A stretch of DNA of 22,708 nucleotides from Priapulus caudatus (GCF_000485595.1 NW_014577659.1:84154-106861), one strand, 5' to 3'. Shown: positions 1-9,220, counted from the stretch's first letter. The notes: a model not told the origin generated them from the letters alone. A program made the numbers and translations.

Positions 1-797
1 TGTAAATAATTCACCACATCATTACATGACACATGTATATGATCATTGATGATCATGTACATAGACTTCGGAAGTGGATCAGATCTGCAACATAAGAAGA
101 GCCAACATTGACGGGCCAATGCAAATATCTGCTAATTTGCGAAGATCATTTTGAGGCCCCTCAATTTATGTGTCCAGCTGACAAGGGTAAAACTCACTGG
201 CTGCTTTGAGATGAGATATGCTGGACCTATTTAAAAATATAACTATTATTAGTATAGGAAATTGGTAAAAAACATTGCTTTCTCTGCTTCTCGTCGTGTG
301 ACTCATGGGTCGTTATACATGTACCAGGCTTGATTTCATGAAATATACATTGCTGGGCACTGAAGTATATCATTATTGCGTATGGCAATATCAAAACTAA
401 ACCAACAAAATAATACACCACATCATTACATGACACATGTAGATGATCATGTACATAGACTTCGGAAGTGGATCTGCAACATAAGAAGAGCCAACATTGA
501 CGGGCCAATGCAAATATCTGCTAATTTGCGAAGATCATTTTGAGGCATCTCAATTTATGTGTCCAGCTGACAAGGTTAAAATTCACTGGCTGCTTTGAAA
601 TGTGATATGCTGTACCTATTTAAAAATATAACTATTATTAGTATAGGAAATTGGTAAAAAACATTGCTTTCTCTGCTTCTCGTCGTGTGACTCATGGGTC
701 GTTATACATGTACCAGGCTTGATTTCATGAAATATACATTGCTGGGCACTGAAGTATATCATTATTGCGTATGGCAATATCAAAACTAAACCAACAC
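1..797. repeat. Tandem duplication, ~400-bp unit, two copies
   Basis: Two adjacent copies of the same sequence can be read side by side. Copy 1 runs from the window start (clear match from about 12) to about 406, and copy 2 from about 416 to 796. Between them I see only scattered substitutions and two small deletions in copy 2, about 10 bp near position 445 and about 5 bp near position 474, so the duplication looks fairly recent. No long reading frame is shared; the minus-strand 93-codon frame at 227-508 crosses the copy junction and is almost certainly chance. Copy 1 begins at the window edge, so more copies may lie to the left. The unit is not a family I recognise. Confidence 0.9.
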
Positions 798-1383
798 ATG
801 CTGAATAATTTTGCTAATAAAAAATTCAAACTGTCTGTATTTTACCTTATTTTCCATAATTCCTTCACCCGATCCCTTCCACCTTTATTAAAAACACAAG
901 GGCAAGTCAAAAAATTCAAGAGGCTATAAGAAAAGATGCAGTTCCTTCTCTGATAGAAGTCAGTAACCCTCCTGCACTCCCAACCTAGAAACACGCAGAA
1001 TCGTAAATTGCTGAAGCTCCAGCACTTGTGATTAAGCTTCTTGGCAATAAATGTGATTAATGGTATTTGAGTAAAAAATATGGAAATTATATCGTCTTTA
1101 TTATTTTTATTGTTTGTAAAAAAAAACATTCACAAAATCCGGTCACAGGCTAAGAAATAAATTAAACTACGACTGTAGCACAGTATACCGTGTGCACATT
1201 ACGCATTGTGATTGTATTAGTCTGTGATACGGTGTGGATGATCGTTTTGCATGTAAAAATAAATGTATAGCCGTTTAATAGAGCAAAATATACTTAAAGA
1301 CTAACATTTGACCTTTTAGATTCAGGAATGTATAATTAAACTCCAGTCCAAATATTAGAATTAACGATATAGAAGTTTTAAGG
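798..1383. other. AT-rich stretch with no supported gene
   Basis: The only frame of note is 95 codons on the minus strand (842-1129). It starts in a poly-T/AT-rich run and gives a Cys- and Phe-rich peptide that I cannot relate to any family, so I do not call it a gene. The rest is AT-rich sequence without clear repeats or hairpins. Confidence 0.5.
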
Positions 1384-1947
1384 TTACAACGTTACACATC
1401 CACGGTCTGTCACCACAGCCAGATTTTTAGTGTACCGCTTCATTCGCTGGGCGGCGCCACCATTCAATTGCATTACACTATTTTGGCGTTTCGTCCAGTC
1501 TGTGTATCCGTTATTCTGTGCTATTACCTTCACCCCCAACAGCGAGTCATACTCATAGCGATGCGTGAACGCGCGCACGCGGACACCCTTAGCAAGTGGC
1601 AAAGCTTGGGGCTGCTGCAGGGCATGCACCGACAGTCACGGAGTCATCACATCGGCATACATATCAATGAGCGTACGTGCACCATCAATGCGAGGGCAGG
1701 TCTGCAGGCCCGTAAGGCGATTGACGGCAGGGGTACAGATACGATCGGGATACGCGCTCGCGGCAGAACAGCGATCGAACAGCGATGCCGCGAAATAACA
1801 ACACACCGTCGCACCCACAGGCACTTGGAGCGTTTCAATAAAATATAATGCTAAATAAATACGAAATCTATTTACTATCAAAGTCTTAATGTTTCTATAC
1901 TCTCTTTCACCTATTATTGCCGACAATTTGCTGTAAATGCCGTCCAA
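1384..1947 (-). pseudogene. Coding-like frame broken by one in-frame TGA, unrecognised
   Basis: Read on the minus strand from 1947 down to the TAA at 1384-1386, a single frame of 188 codons is interrupted only by a TGA at 1636-1638. From about 1838 downward the sequence becomes GC-richer and the codons look natural: third positions are mostly G/C/T, and the composition is mixed without repeats. The part after the TGA includes the peptide YEYDSLLGVKVIAQNN, which looks like folded-protein sequence, but I cannot name a family. A pyrimidine-rich tract ending in TTTATTTAG (about 1854-1862) could be a splice acceptor at the AT/GC boundary, making 1384-1853 an exon-like unit. The TGA is followed by CTG. 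Possible explanations are a decayed exon, a relic of a mobile or viral gene, stop readthrough, or a sequencing error. Overlapping plus-strand frames at 1468-1848 look like shadows of this one. Confidence 0.35.
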
Positions 1948-2034
1948 ATGCTCATCATTATGTGTCAGTGTGCAGCGGCAGCAATGGCGGCAGCCAGTGT
2001 TTGTTGTAGATGAGCATTTGGACGGCGTTTACAG
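1931..2034. repeat. Inverted repeat, 25-bp arms, 54-nt loop
   Basis: The left arm 1931-1955 and right arm 2010-2034 are reverse complements with one mismatch, which would be a G-T pair in RNA. The loop is GC-rich and contains AGCAATGGCGGCAG. The outer edges show no clear target duplication. It could be a very short foldback MITE or a transcribed hairpin. It abuts the 5' end of the coding-like frame at 1384-1947. Confidence 0.85.
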
Positions 2035-2059
2035 GGATCACGAGCTCTTCCCCCCCCCG

Positions 2060-2067
2060 TGACGTCA
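2060..2067. promoter_or_regulatory. Full CRE palindrome TGACGTCA
   Basis: An exact eight-base cAMP-response-element palindrome follows a run of eight C residues. It lies about 110 bases upstream of the minus-strand coding-like frame, but no transcription start is visible, so function is only possible. Other exact copies are at 8054-8061 and 9795-9802. Confidence 0.25.
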
Positions 2068-2169
2068 CACCGCTGCTGCCCGCCGGCTACGCGAGTCTCT
2101 CACTCCCTAACGCCGACGTTATATTAAAATGTCAATGAGCTGTTTTACTCTCTCGACACGGCATTTGTA

Positions 2170-2266
2170 TGCTAGTGCGAGAGAGAGGGGAGAGAAACAA
2201 CGAGATAGACAGATAGAGAAAGAGAGGGGACGGAGGGTGAGAGAGTAGAGTAGAGAGGGATAGAAT

Positions 2267-2354
<88 letters not shown>

Positions 2355-2536
2355 GTGTGCGGTAGGAGAGGGGATATATATAGAGATAGAGTGAGAGAGG
2401 GGGAGAAAGAAGGAGAGGGAGAGGTAGAGAGGGGAGAGAGAGAGAAAGAGGGAGCGAGGGAGAGGGAAAGGAAGAGAGGGAGAGGGCGAGGGAAAGATAG
2501 AGAGAGGGGGACATAGAGAGAGAGAGAGAGAGAGAT
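2170..2536. repeat. Polypurine tract: GA-rich DNA around a (GACA)n microsatellite
   Basis: The + strand is almost pure purine from 2176 to 2275 and again from 2371 to 2536. Between them is a near-perfect GACA tetranucleotide array (about 2279-2355, ~19 units). Six-frame translations give only Ser/Leu/Cys or Arg/Glu low-complexity peptides (2119-2541, 2172-2654, 2265-2516), which are repeat artefacts. Long homopurine runs can adopt triplex (H-DNA) structures. Confidence 0.95.
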
Positions 2537-2855
2537 CGCATGCTAACGGATGACTACTGGTCACACCACGTACTATTATTACCGCCCGTGACAAATGACT
2601 AACAATACATGTACGCGCGTAACTACCAAACCACAGCACGTTGACGCTACACACTCGATCACCAACGCCTGGAAGATGCAGCGAGCGTCAACAGCCAACA
2701 CTGATGAGCTGAGTGTGAACGATGAACACAGTAGTGATTAGGTTAGTATTCTAAGGAACATAGGCAGCAATTCGTTGATCGAACCGTAACACTAGATCGA
2801 CCCGTTTCTGGTATTATTAACTCAATGGTCATCAAACGAAATCGCTACACTACTA
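2537..2855. other. Unique-looking intergenic stretch
   Basis: Mixed-composition sequence. I see no reading frame that looks coding, no hairpin and no repeat relation to the rest of the window. Confidence 0.5.
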
Positions 2856-3033
2856 CAGCAGGCGTCCTTTACCTTTTCGGGTCACAGACCTCAAAAAGAA
2901 TCTGGTGGAAGCTATATGGACTCCCTCCTCAGGGAAATACACATAAACACGTACGCTAGCAATAACACAACAACGGGGGTTCACAGACCCCCTGAAAATC
3001 ATCCAGAGACTCCCTACAGGTTAAGAATTCTTG
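2856..3033. mobile_element. hAT-superfamily MITE (degenerate)
   Basis: Both ends resemble the ends of short hAT elements. The right end reads inward as CAAGAATTCTTAACCTG, close to the familiar hAT terminus CAGTGGTTCTTAACC, and the left end starts CAGCAGGCGTCCTTTACC. Internal blocks are in the order expected for such elements: GGGTCACAGACC, then AGAATCTGGTGGAAGCTAT, then GGACTCCCTC, then GGGGGTTCACAGACCCCCTG near the right end. From memory these blocks resemble a short hAT MITE that is common in vertebrate genomes. The eight bases flanking each side (2848-2855 and 3034-3041) agree at about five positions, consistent with an aged 8-bp target duplication. There is no transposase. Confidence 0.65.
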
Positions 3034-3201
3034 CTCTACATTATGTATTTATGCTTGGGCCCATCTGTCCGAAATCAGATCATTGAGAACTGCTGATCGT
3101 ATGTTGGGTGTGTGCTATATACATGGATCACGCCATGCACGCACTGTTGCTATTTTTTACAACGCGCATACTAGAGCCAGCTGCGTAAAAATCGAAGGAA
3201 A

Positions 3202-3376
3202 GTATGTGTGTGCGTGTGTGTGTGTGTGTGGTGGTGTTGTGGTGTGTGTGGTGTGTGTGTGTGTGTGTGTTGAGTGTGTGTGTATGTGCGCGCGCGCGTG
3301 CGTGCGTGCGTGTTTGTGTGTGTGTGTGTGCGTGTGTGTGTGTGTATGTGCGTGCGCATGTGTGTGTATGCGTGTG
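3202..3376. repeat. Imperfect (TG)n microsatellite with alternating CG stretches
   Basis: About 175 bases of TG dinucleotides are interrupted by TGCG and CGCGCG blocks near 3290-3310. Alternating purine-pyrimidine DNA of this kind is prone to Z-DNA formation. The Cys/Val and His/Thr frames across it (3083-3415, 3128-3775, 3171-3359, 3204-3479) are repeat artefacts. Confidence 0.95.
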
Positions 3377-3502
3377 CGTCGCGACAGTAGAGTCAGAGTT
3401 GGTTACCGTTCTTAGCCGTGACAAACACGTGCACATTCTGAAAATTCGGTGTAACGGGGTAGGGGGGGGGGGCTTGTGACAGTAGTAGCACGAGCGTAAC
3501 AC

Positions 3503-3536
3503 GGGCAGCAGGGGTGCACAGGGGGCGTAACGGGGG
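3503..3536 (+). other. G-quadruplex motif
   Basis: Four G runs of 3, 4, 5 and 5 bases (3503-3505, 3511-3514, 3521-3525, 3532-3536) are separated by loops of 5, 6 and 6 bases. This fits the G3+N1-7 rule for an intramolecular quadruplex. An 11-base G run lies just upstream near 3462-3472. Confidence 0.75.
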
Positions 3537-4002
3537 TGCAGGAGTAATTTCACTGGAAACGACGCGTGGACGCTGCAGACACTGCATTGAGTGTCGGTTA
3601 CCCACGACGCTGCATCCGAGACCGCTATTAAACAGTTGTTTTTCTTTGCCGAACCACACGTCGAGAGCACGCCGATTAAAACCGCCTCGTTTTTACCACA
3701 GCATACGAGACGACACTGGGATCTGCTGTGCGTACAGCAAACGACAAAGGCATGTCTGCTTGCCCGCTCATCCACTATGGAGATGCTTGAGTCTAGTTAC
3801 TGCAACCTATAGAGGTCATTTAAGATAATTTCAAGCAGGCATCAGATTCTGCATCAGCCGAACACAAAGATTGCAGGAATCACGGGAGAATCTTACTGAA
3901 ACTGAAGCCAGTGCCATAAGTACATCAATGCTTATCAGCCCAGCAACCCTTACGCAAAACCCTGTGCGAGAAATTGATGCCGAGAATATATCACGGAATC
4001 AC

Positions 4003-4003
<1 letters not shown>
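3537..4003. other. No supported gene
   Basis: Frames of 60 to 104 codons occur on both strands (for example 3514-3828 and 3393-3659), but none has a recognisable motif, and opposite frames are equally open. I see no long repeat here. Confidence 0.5.
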
Positions 4004-4062
<59 letters not shown>

Positions 4063-4069
4063 ATATACA
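4004..4069. repeat. (TA)n microsatellite
   Basis: A near-perfect TA dinucleotide array of about 27 units ends in TATAATATATACAG. The Tyr/Ile runs in frames 3871-4098 and 3974-4351 come from this repeat. Confidence 0.95.
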
Positions 4070-4079
4070 GTGTTGTCTT

Positions 4080-4345
4080 ACCGCGGCAACAACCGTAAAC
4101 TATACCCTAGAGGCCTAGACGGAACTATTGAAATAATCGTAGAAACTATCGCAGAGAGAACTGCGGAAACAGCAGAAACCCTAACCCTCGAAACAACTAC
4201 GGAAATGATCGAAAAGCCACCGTACAAACCATCGTTACAAAACAACCGCGAAACATACACCCGTAGAGATAACCTTAAAACCCACAATGGAAAGCAATGC
4301 TGTAGACACCGTCAAATGACGAACAGGGAAAACGGGGAGAAACTG
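4080..4345. repeat. A-rich degenerate short repeat
   Basis: Loose variants of GAAACTATCG recur (GGAACTATTG, GAAATAATCG, GAAACTATCG, GAAACAACTACGG, GAAATGATCG) between about 4120 and 4220, suggesting an old minisatellite with a unit near 10-12 bases. This explains the Thr/Glu-rich frame seen there. One ACCCTAACCCT string inside it is too short to be telomeric. Confidence 0.4.
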
Positions 4346-5090
4346 TTCTGATGTCCCACGTACACAGAGCGGACGCAGAGTGATTCTATCAGCGTGCGTG
4401 CACGCAATATATTGAGATCGTAGATAGATGATCAAACCCTAACTACGTGCTTCTGTTATATATACACGTTGATCTAACAACCACGGCGTAACCCGGCCTT
4501 GCTGTCATCTAAAATACCGCGAGCCCATCAATAAGGCAGCCGATGGTCAGTATACAGAGCAGGTCGGGTCAAGAGTTATGCGCTCTTGAACAGCACATAC
4601 CAATCTTAACAGCCGTACCCATGCTGACCACACCGGTCTTTAGCCAACCCCTGCCCCTCGTTATTACCTCCGCCCAACGGGAGTTGGGGGATTATATGTT
4701 TTCGTCTTCGTGTGTTTCGTGTGTCGGGTGTGGTGGGTCGTGTGTTCGCTGCGATCGAGATAGCAGCGCGTCAGCCAGCGAGGCCAGCAAGCCAGCCACC
4801 GCAGCAAGCCATGCGGCGTGTACATGTGAGCGAGCAGCAGCAACGAGCGGCTGCGTAGCGGGAGCGAGCCCAGCAAGCCAGCAATGCCAGCGTGTAAAAA
4901 AACCCCCCTCCCTTGTCGTACGCTGGCGTATATCGTGGCTTCTTCGTGTGTTCGTCGAGTCGTTATGGCCGTATGGCGTATGTCGCCTGCGGCGGAGGTA
5001 TGCAAACTGCTGCCGTGAGTGCACTCTGTCTAGTTTTGTGTGTGTGTGTGTGTCGGTGTTGTGGTGTGTTGGTGTGTGTTTATGATACTG
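4346..5090. other. Low-complexity GC-rich stretch with AGCCAGC-like repeats, no supported gene
   Basis: Between about 4760 and 4890 the words AGCCAGC and AGCAGC recur with slight variation. 4680-4755 and 4930-5090 are rich in CGTGTG and TCGTC words, ending in a short TG run (5038-5055). A 180-codon plus-strand frame (4543-5085) is the longest here, but it is Cys/Ser/Ala/Val-biased by these repeats, and minus-strand frames over the same bases are also open. I therefore do not call it coding. Confidence 0.5.
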
Positions 5091-5846
5091 GTGCCCACTT
5101 TTTAGGTCGAACGGACTGAGGGTTTGAACTAATTCATATGTAGGGATAACCCAACTCAGCCCTTAAGGTGTGGGTAGCGAGATAAAGAACGTTCATTTTG
5201 TTTTTCGATAATTTGTTTTGGCAAACACAGTAAAGCCCTATATATACATGTTATCAAGCTATAACAAATTTATTCGCACATTTTTGCACTACTTCCATAG
5301 GATCTATTCGGCTACGAGAGATCATTTAAGGGGGACATGAGCACTCCATCCTCACCCAGAGGCCGAGTGTATCTTCACCTGCCCCCCTTTCCCATGGCCG
5401 TAGCCTCGTGGGGGGGGGGGGGGACAGCTGCCCACCAAGATTTTCGAGCAAAACTAAAAAATAAGCTTAGCCAATAATCTTAAATAACCCTAACGTGATT
5501 TTCTTGGTCACTTATCCGTGAAAGCATTGTCTCAGACCCACCCCTACCACACTATGAACGTCGATCAAGAGCTGTGCCCGTCGCTCATCATTACACACAT
5601 TGAGTTTATGAAATTTTGCCCGCTTAGGAATTTGCTCAGCCTACGGCCCTGTTCACGGACTTGCCGCTGCTGCTTGAGACGGACATTGAGATGGGGTTGG
5701 TCACAGGCAGCGTATACTGATAGTGTCCGAGCCCGATTATGCTCCCGCTGCGGCGTCGGGTGACTTACATCTATCCCTGAGATGACAGAGAGACGGCTGT
5801 GCAGTGCCTATGCGGCGACCCGAGTACATCAACAACGATTACATCA
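5091..5846. other. No supported gene; contains a 14-base G run
   Basis: Unremarkable sequence apart from a homopolymer of 14 G at 5410-5423 preceded by a C-rich segment (5381-5392). The 81-codon frame 5518-5763 has no recognisable motif. Confidence 0.5.
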
Positions 5847-5970
5847 TTAGATCGGTAACTGATATCAGGAGTGTGTAATATAGAGATTATAGAGATATAT
5901 AGATATATAGATATATATAGAGAGAGATCTCTATATTATTACACTCCTGCTGATATGTTACTGCATCTAT
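5847..5970. repeat. Long hairpin at the left edge of the 23-bp satellite
   Basis: The left arm (about 5847-5887) and right arm (about 5927-5970) are reverse complements with a few mismatches. The core match runs from GTAACTGATATCAGGAGTGT on the left to its complement ending at 5961. The loop (5888-5926) is an ATAG/GA microsatellite. The sequence just left of the hairpin (ATTACATCATTAG) resembles the satellite unit, so the hairpin may sit inside the old array edge. Confidence 0.85.
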
Positions 5971-7102
5971 ACCATTACACCACCCACTATTATCATAGTA
6001 CTCACTAGACCATCCACTATTACTTCAGTGCATCACTGATTATTACCTGACTGCATCACCCAGTAATCACTATATTACCCGCCATTACATCACTACCTTA
6101 CCCCACTAATTACCATCACTAGCATTCACCCATACTTAGCATCAATTAACATCACCCACCATTACATCACTACATCACAGCACTATTACTCACTACATCG
6201 CCACCATATACATCACTACAATCACCCACCATTACATCACTACATCACCCACCATTACCATCATACATCACCCAACTTACTTCACTACTCACACACTATT
6301 ACAATCACTACATCACGCACCATTACATCACTACACTCACACACTCTTACATCACTACATCAAACTAATTACATCCTACATCACACACTATTACATCACT
6401 ACATCACCCACCAATATACATCACTACATCACTACCATTACATCACTACATCACCACCATTACATCACTAACTCACACGACTATTAATCACTACACACTA
6501 TTCACACACTATTCATCACCATAACTATTACATCACTAGCATCACACACTATTACATTCACTACATCACCTCCATTACATCATACATCACACACTATTAC
6601 ATCACTACATCACACATTCTATTACATCACTACATCACCCACACTTACATCACTACATCACCTACCTTATCACTACATCACACACTATTACATCACTACA
6701 TCATAACATACACATCACACACTATTACTCACTACATCACAGTACTATTACATCACTACATCACAACTATTACATCACTACATCACACACTATTACATCA
6801 CTACATCACCCACCATTACATCACTACATCACACACTATTACATCACTACATCACCCACCATTACATCACTACATCACCCACCATTACATCACTACATCA
6901 CACACTTAATTACATCACTACATCACACACCATTACATCACTACATCAACCTATTACATCACTACATCACCCACCATTACATCACTACATCACCTACCAT
7001 TACATCACTACATCACCCACCATTACATCACAGCGCCATTCACTATTACATCACTACATCACCCGCCATTACATCACTACATCACCAACTACTATACATC
7101 AC
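5971..7102. repeat. Minisatellite, 23-bp unit, roughly 49 copies
   Basis: The array is built from a 23-base unit with consensus ATTACATCACTACATCACCC plus ACC. A sister variant has CACACACT in place of CACCCACC. The unit contains no G, so over 1.1 kb the + strand is nearly G-free, an extreme strand asymmetry. Units are regular in the right half (about 6720-7030). In the left half (5971-6560) there are many one-base insertions and losses. There are no unique spacers, so this is not a CRISPR array, and no gene lies within it. Confidence 0.95.
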
Positions 7103-7201
7103 GTCACTGCATAGATACAATAATGCAACCCAAACCCAAGAGGATAGGGGACCCCCTATCCTCTTGGGTTTGGGTTACATTATTGTATCTAGTCACTGCA
7201 T
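7103..7201. mobile_element. Near-perfect 78-bp palindrome flanked by a 10-bp direct repeat
   Basis: Arms 7113-7150 and 7153-7190 are reverse complements over 38 bases with one mismatch and only two bases (AC) between them. GTCACTGCAT occurs exactly at 7103-7112 and again at 7192-7201. These two copies share variants not seen in the usual satellite unit (ATCACTACAT), so they look like a target-site duplication made when a palindromic foldback element inserted into the array. No coding capacity. Such perfect palindromes are prone to cruciform formation and are often lost in cloning. Confidence 0.8.
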
Positions 7202-7245
7202 TGACCATTATTACATCACTACATCACGCACCGTTTCGTCACTAT
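7202..7245. repeat. Right-hand remnant of the 23-bp satellite
   Basis: The satellite unit resumes after the palindrome (ATTACATCACTACATCACGC at about 7210-7229) and decays by about 7245. This shows that the palindrome lies inside the array rather than beside it. Confidence 0.8.
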
Positions 7246-7370
7246 ATCTGATTCCGTAATATTGTCGCCGGCCGTTGCATTACTCCGACTGTATCGAGTC
7301 AGTACTGGCCATGCCGGCTCTCACTGAACCCCTCCACCTCTCTCACTCACTCCTCCTCCTCTCTCACTCG

Positions 7371-7490
<120 letters not shown>

Positions 7491-7606
7491 ATGATGCCTG
7501 CGGATGCCATGATAAGAGCTGATTATGTGAAAGCTTCAGTCTGACACGAGAGCTTCATGCGGCAGCTTCACCGTCACCGTGTGTCCGCATGAATACATGA
7601 ATATGG

Positions 7607-7680
7607 CGGCACACGCACGCAGGCACGCACACACGCACAGCCACACACGCACGCGCACACACATACACACGCACACACAT
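7607..7680. repeat. (CA)n / ACGC low-complexity repeat
   Basis: CACACG and CACGCA words alternate over about 75 bases. Frames 7555-7758 and 7579-7902 owe their Thr/His or Val/Cys runs to it. Confidence 0.9.
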
Positions 7681-8090
7681 TTGTTTGCAAAGAATATCTG
7701 CCCGCCCCTCTCCCCATATTCGTTGATGGTGGCTGCTTATAGGGGAGCTACCCGTCATTCTTCAAGAATTCACAATACGTGTAGGAATTTACACGAGAAG
7801 ACGAAGATGGGGCAGCCGATATCAATTTCTGCATTACGGTTGGGAATGAGACTTTCTGTATTCGTCCTAGGACGTCGACCGCAGGCGGACTCGTCGAAAT
7901 AACCGCAACTAGCATTTGCCATGATGATTGAAATAGGGCCTACTTTGTCACTACTGACGGCTGTTGCTCCACCAATCCGCAGATCCGCACATGTGTATGC
8001 ACATATTTGCATGGAGATGCCTTGACCATGTAAACATGTCATCTATATGGTAATGACGTCAAACAACCAACATACACACACACGCATGGT
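7681..8090. other. No supported gene
   Basis: Mixed sequence. The 90-codon minus-strand frame 7770-8042 has no recognisable motif. An exact TGACGTCA is at 8054-8061. Confidence 0.45.
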
Positions 8091-8094
8091 ATAT

Positions 8095-8096
<2 letters not shown>

Positions 8097-8163
<67 letters not shown>

Positions 8164-8220
8164 TGCGTGCGTGTGCGCGCATGCATGAGTGTATATGTGT
8201 GCGTGCGCGCGCGCGTGTGT
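8097..8220. repeat. (GT)n microsatellite grading into (GTGC)n and GCGCGC
   Basis: A pure GT run to about 8145 is followed by GTGC units to about 8170, and later by a GTGCGCGCGCGC block near 8201-8214. The opposing His/Thr and Cys/Val frames over it are artefacts. The alternating purine-pyrimidine run is a Z-DNA candidate. Confidence 0.95.
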
Positions 8221-8424
8221 ATCACCACCCATGCAATTATTACTGATGCAAAGCATATTATTTCCTCGCGTGCTTTTTTCATATAAAAGTTATATTTTAT
8301 AATAAGAAATAAATTCCTCCGTGAAAGCTCTATTCGATAGCGTATCCTAAACAATCAATCACCAACATGACGAACATTTTACGTCTTTGTAATATCAATC
8401 GCCACGGCTTTAATTACACGCATA

Positions 8425-8488
8425 CGCAAGCAGGCACGTACGCACGCATGCACGTACACACATGCACGCACGCATACGCACGTACGCA

Positions 8489-8520
<32 letters not shown>

Positions 8521-8546
8521 CGCACGGAAGCACACACGCACGCAGA
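8425..8546. repeat. (CACG)n / (CA)n tetranucleotide repeat
   Basis: CACGCA and ACGTACGC words give way to a regular ACGC array (about 8483-8508), then CA. The frames at 8367-8564 and 8414-8608 are artefacts of it. Confidence 0.93.
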
Positions 8547-8647
8547 TCTAGCCATCGTCTATAAGTACAGCGCCGAAAATAAATTCCGACAATATCTCGA
8601 TAAAGCACACGACGTAATCGTATCGCATGTTTCGCCCAAGTACCAAG

Positions 8648-8648
<1 letters not shown>

Positions 8649-8701
<53 letters not shown>

Positions 8702-8706
8702 TATGT
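8649..8706. repeat. (TA)n microsatellite
   Basis: About 22 uninterrupted TA units are followed by a phase slip (ATAATATATATATG). The Tyr/Ile runs in frames 8548-8802 and 8559-8792 come from this. Confidence 0.95.
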
Positions 8707-9220
8707 ATATTCTCCACGTCGCTCCTCCCTCCACTCTTCCGAGCCAACACACCGCGCCGCATTCCAGAGTAAGCTAGAGTAAAGAAGTACATCTTGCTTC
8801 ACTTACCAACGTTCCAGAACCGACACAAGACTCACGAGTCCTGCTACTTATCACTGGGAACGCGCGACTTAAGTCAGATTCAATGGCCACGGCCGCATAA
8901 GAAGCAAAAAAACAGGGAAAGCGTGACCACAAGTAACTGTATATCTATAAGGCCCCTCGCCCTGCCAACCACTGGCCATGTAAGCTCGTTAACACCCTGA
9001 CCCGCCTCGAGAAATAGCTGCCTGCGGGAAAGGAGAGTGGGACTGCTGATGGAGGGATGCGTGGTGATGCTTGGCTTGCATCTCTCATCACGCATTAGAA
9101 ACACACCGCGGACATACGATGCTGCCAGCGCCAGCCAGCTGATGTGTGGTCGGCTAGCTGATGTGGTGACCCGGACTCACTCAGGGTGCCTTACACAGGC
9201 TGGTGTATTAGCGCTCTAAT
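8707..9220. other. No supported gene
   Basis: Several 60-74 codon frames overlap on both strands without motifs. I see no hairpin, repeat or RNA gene. Confidence 0.45.

Noticed and set aside
842-1129. 95-codon Cys/Phe-rich minus-strand frame, briefly considered as a small secreted peptide
   Set aside because: It starts in an AT homopolymer-like run, has no clear signal peptide cleavage pattern, and resembles no family I know.
2119-2654. Frames of 140-160 codons rich in Ser, Leu and Cys
   Set aside because: They translate the GA/GACA microsatellite; both strands are open for the same reason.
3128-3775. 215-codon minus-strand frame, the longest in the window
   Set aside because: Its middle is a Thr/His run from the TG repeat, and neither flank shows a motif or codon pattern of a gene.
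4180-4192. Telomere-like CCTAACCCT
   Set aside because: Only about one and a half units, inside an A-rich degenerate repeat.
4543-5085. 180-codon plus-strand frame
   Set aside because: Composition follows AGCCAGC and CGTGTG low-complexity repeats, and the opposite strand is open too. No domain or splice support.
5971-7102. CRISPR-like array
   Set aside because: Direct 23-bp units follow one another with no unique spacers, in a eukaryote-like setting with no cas genes. It is a minisatellite.
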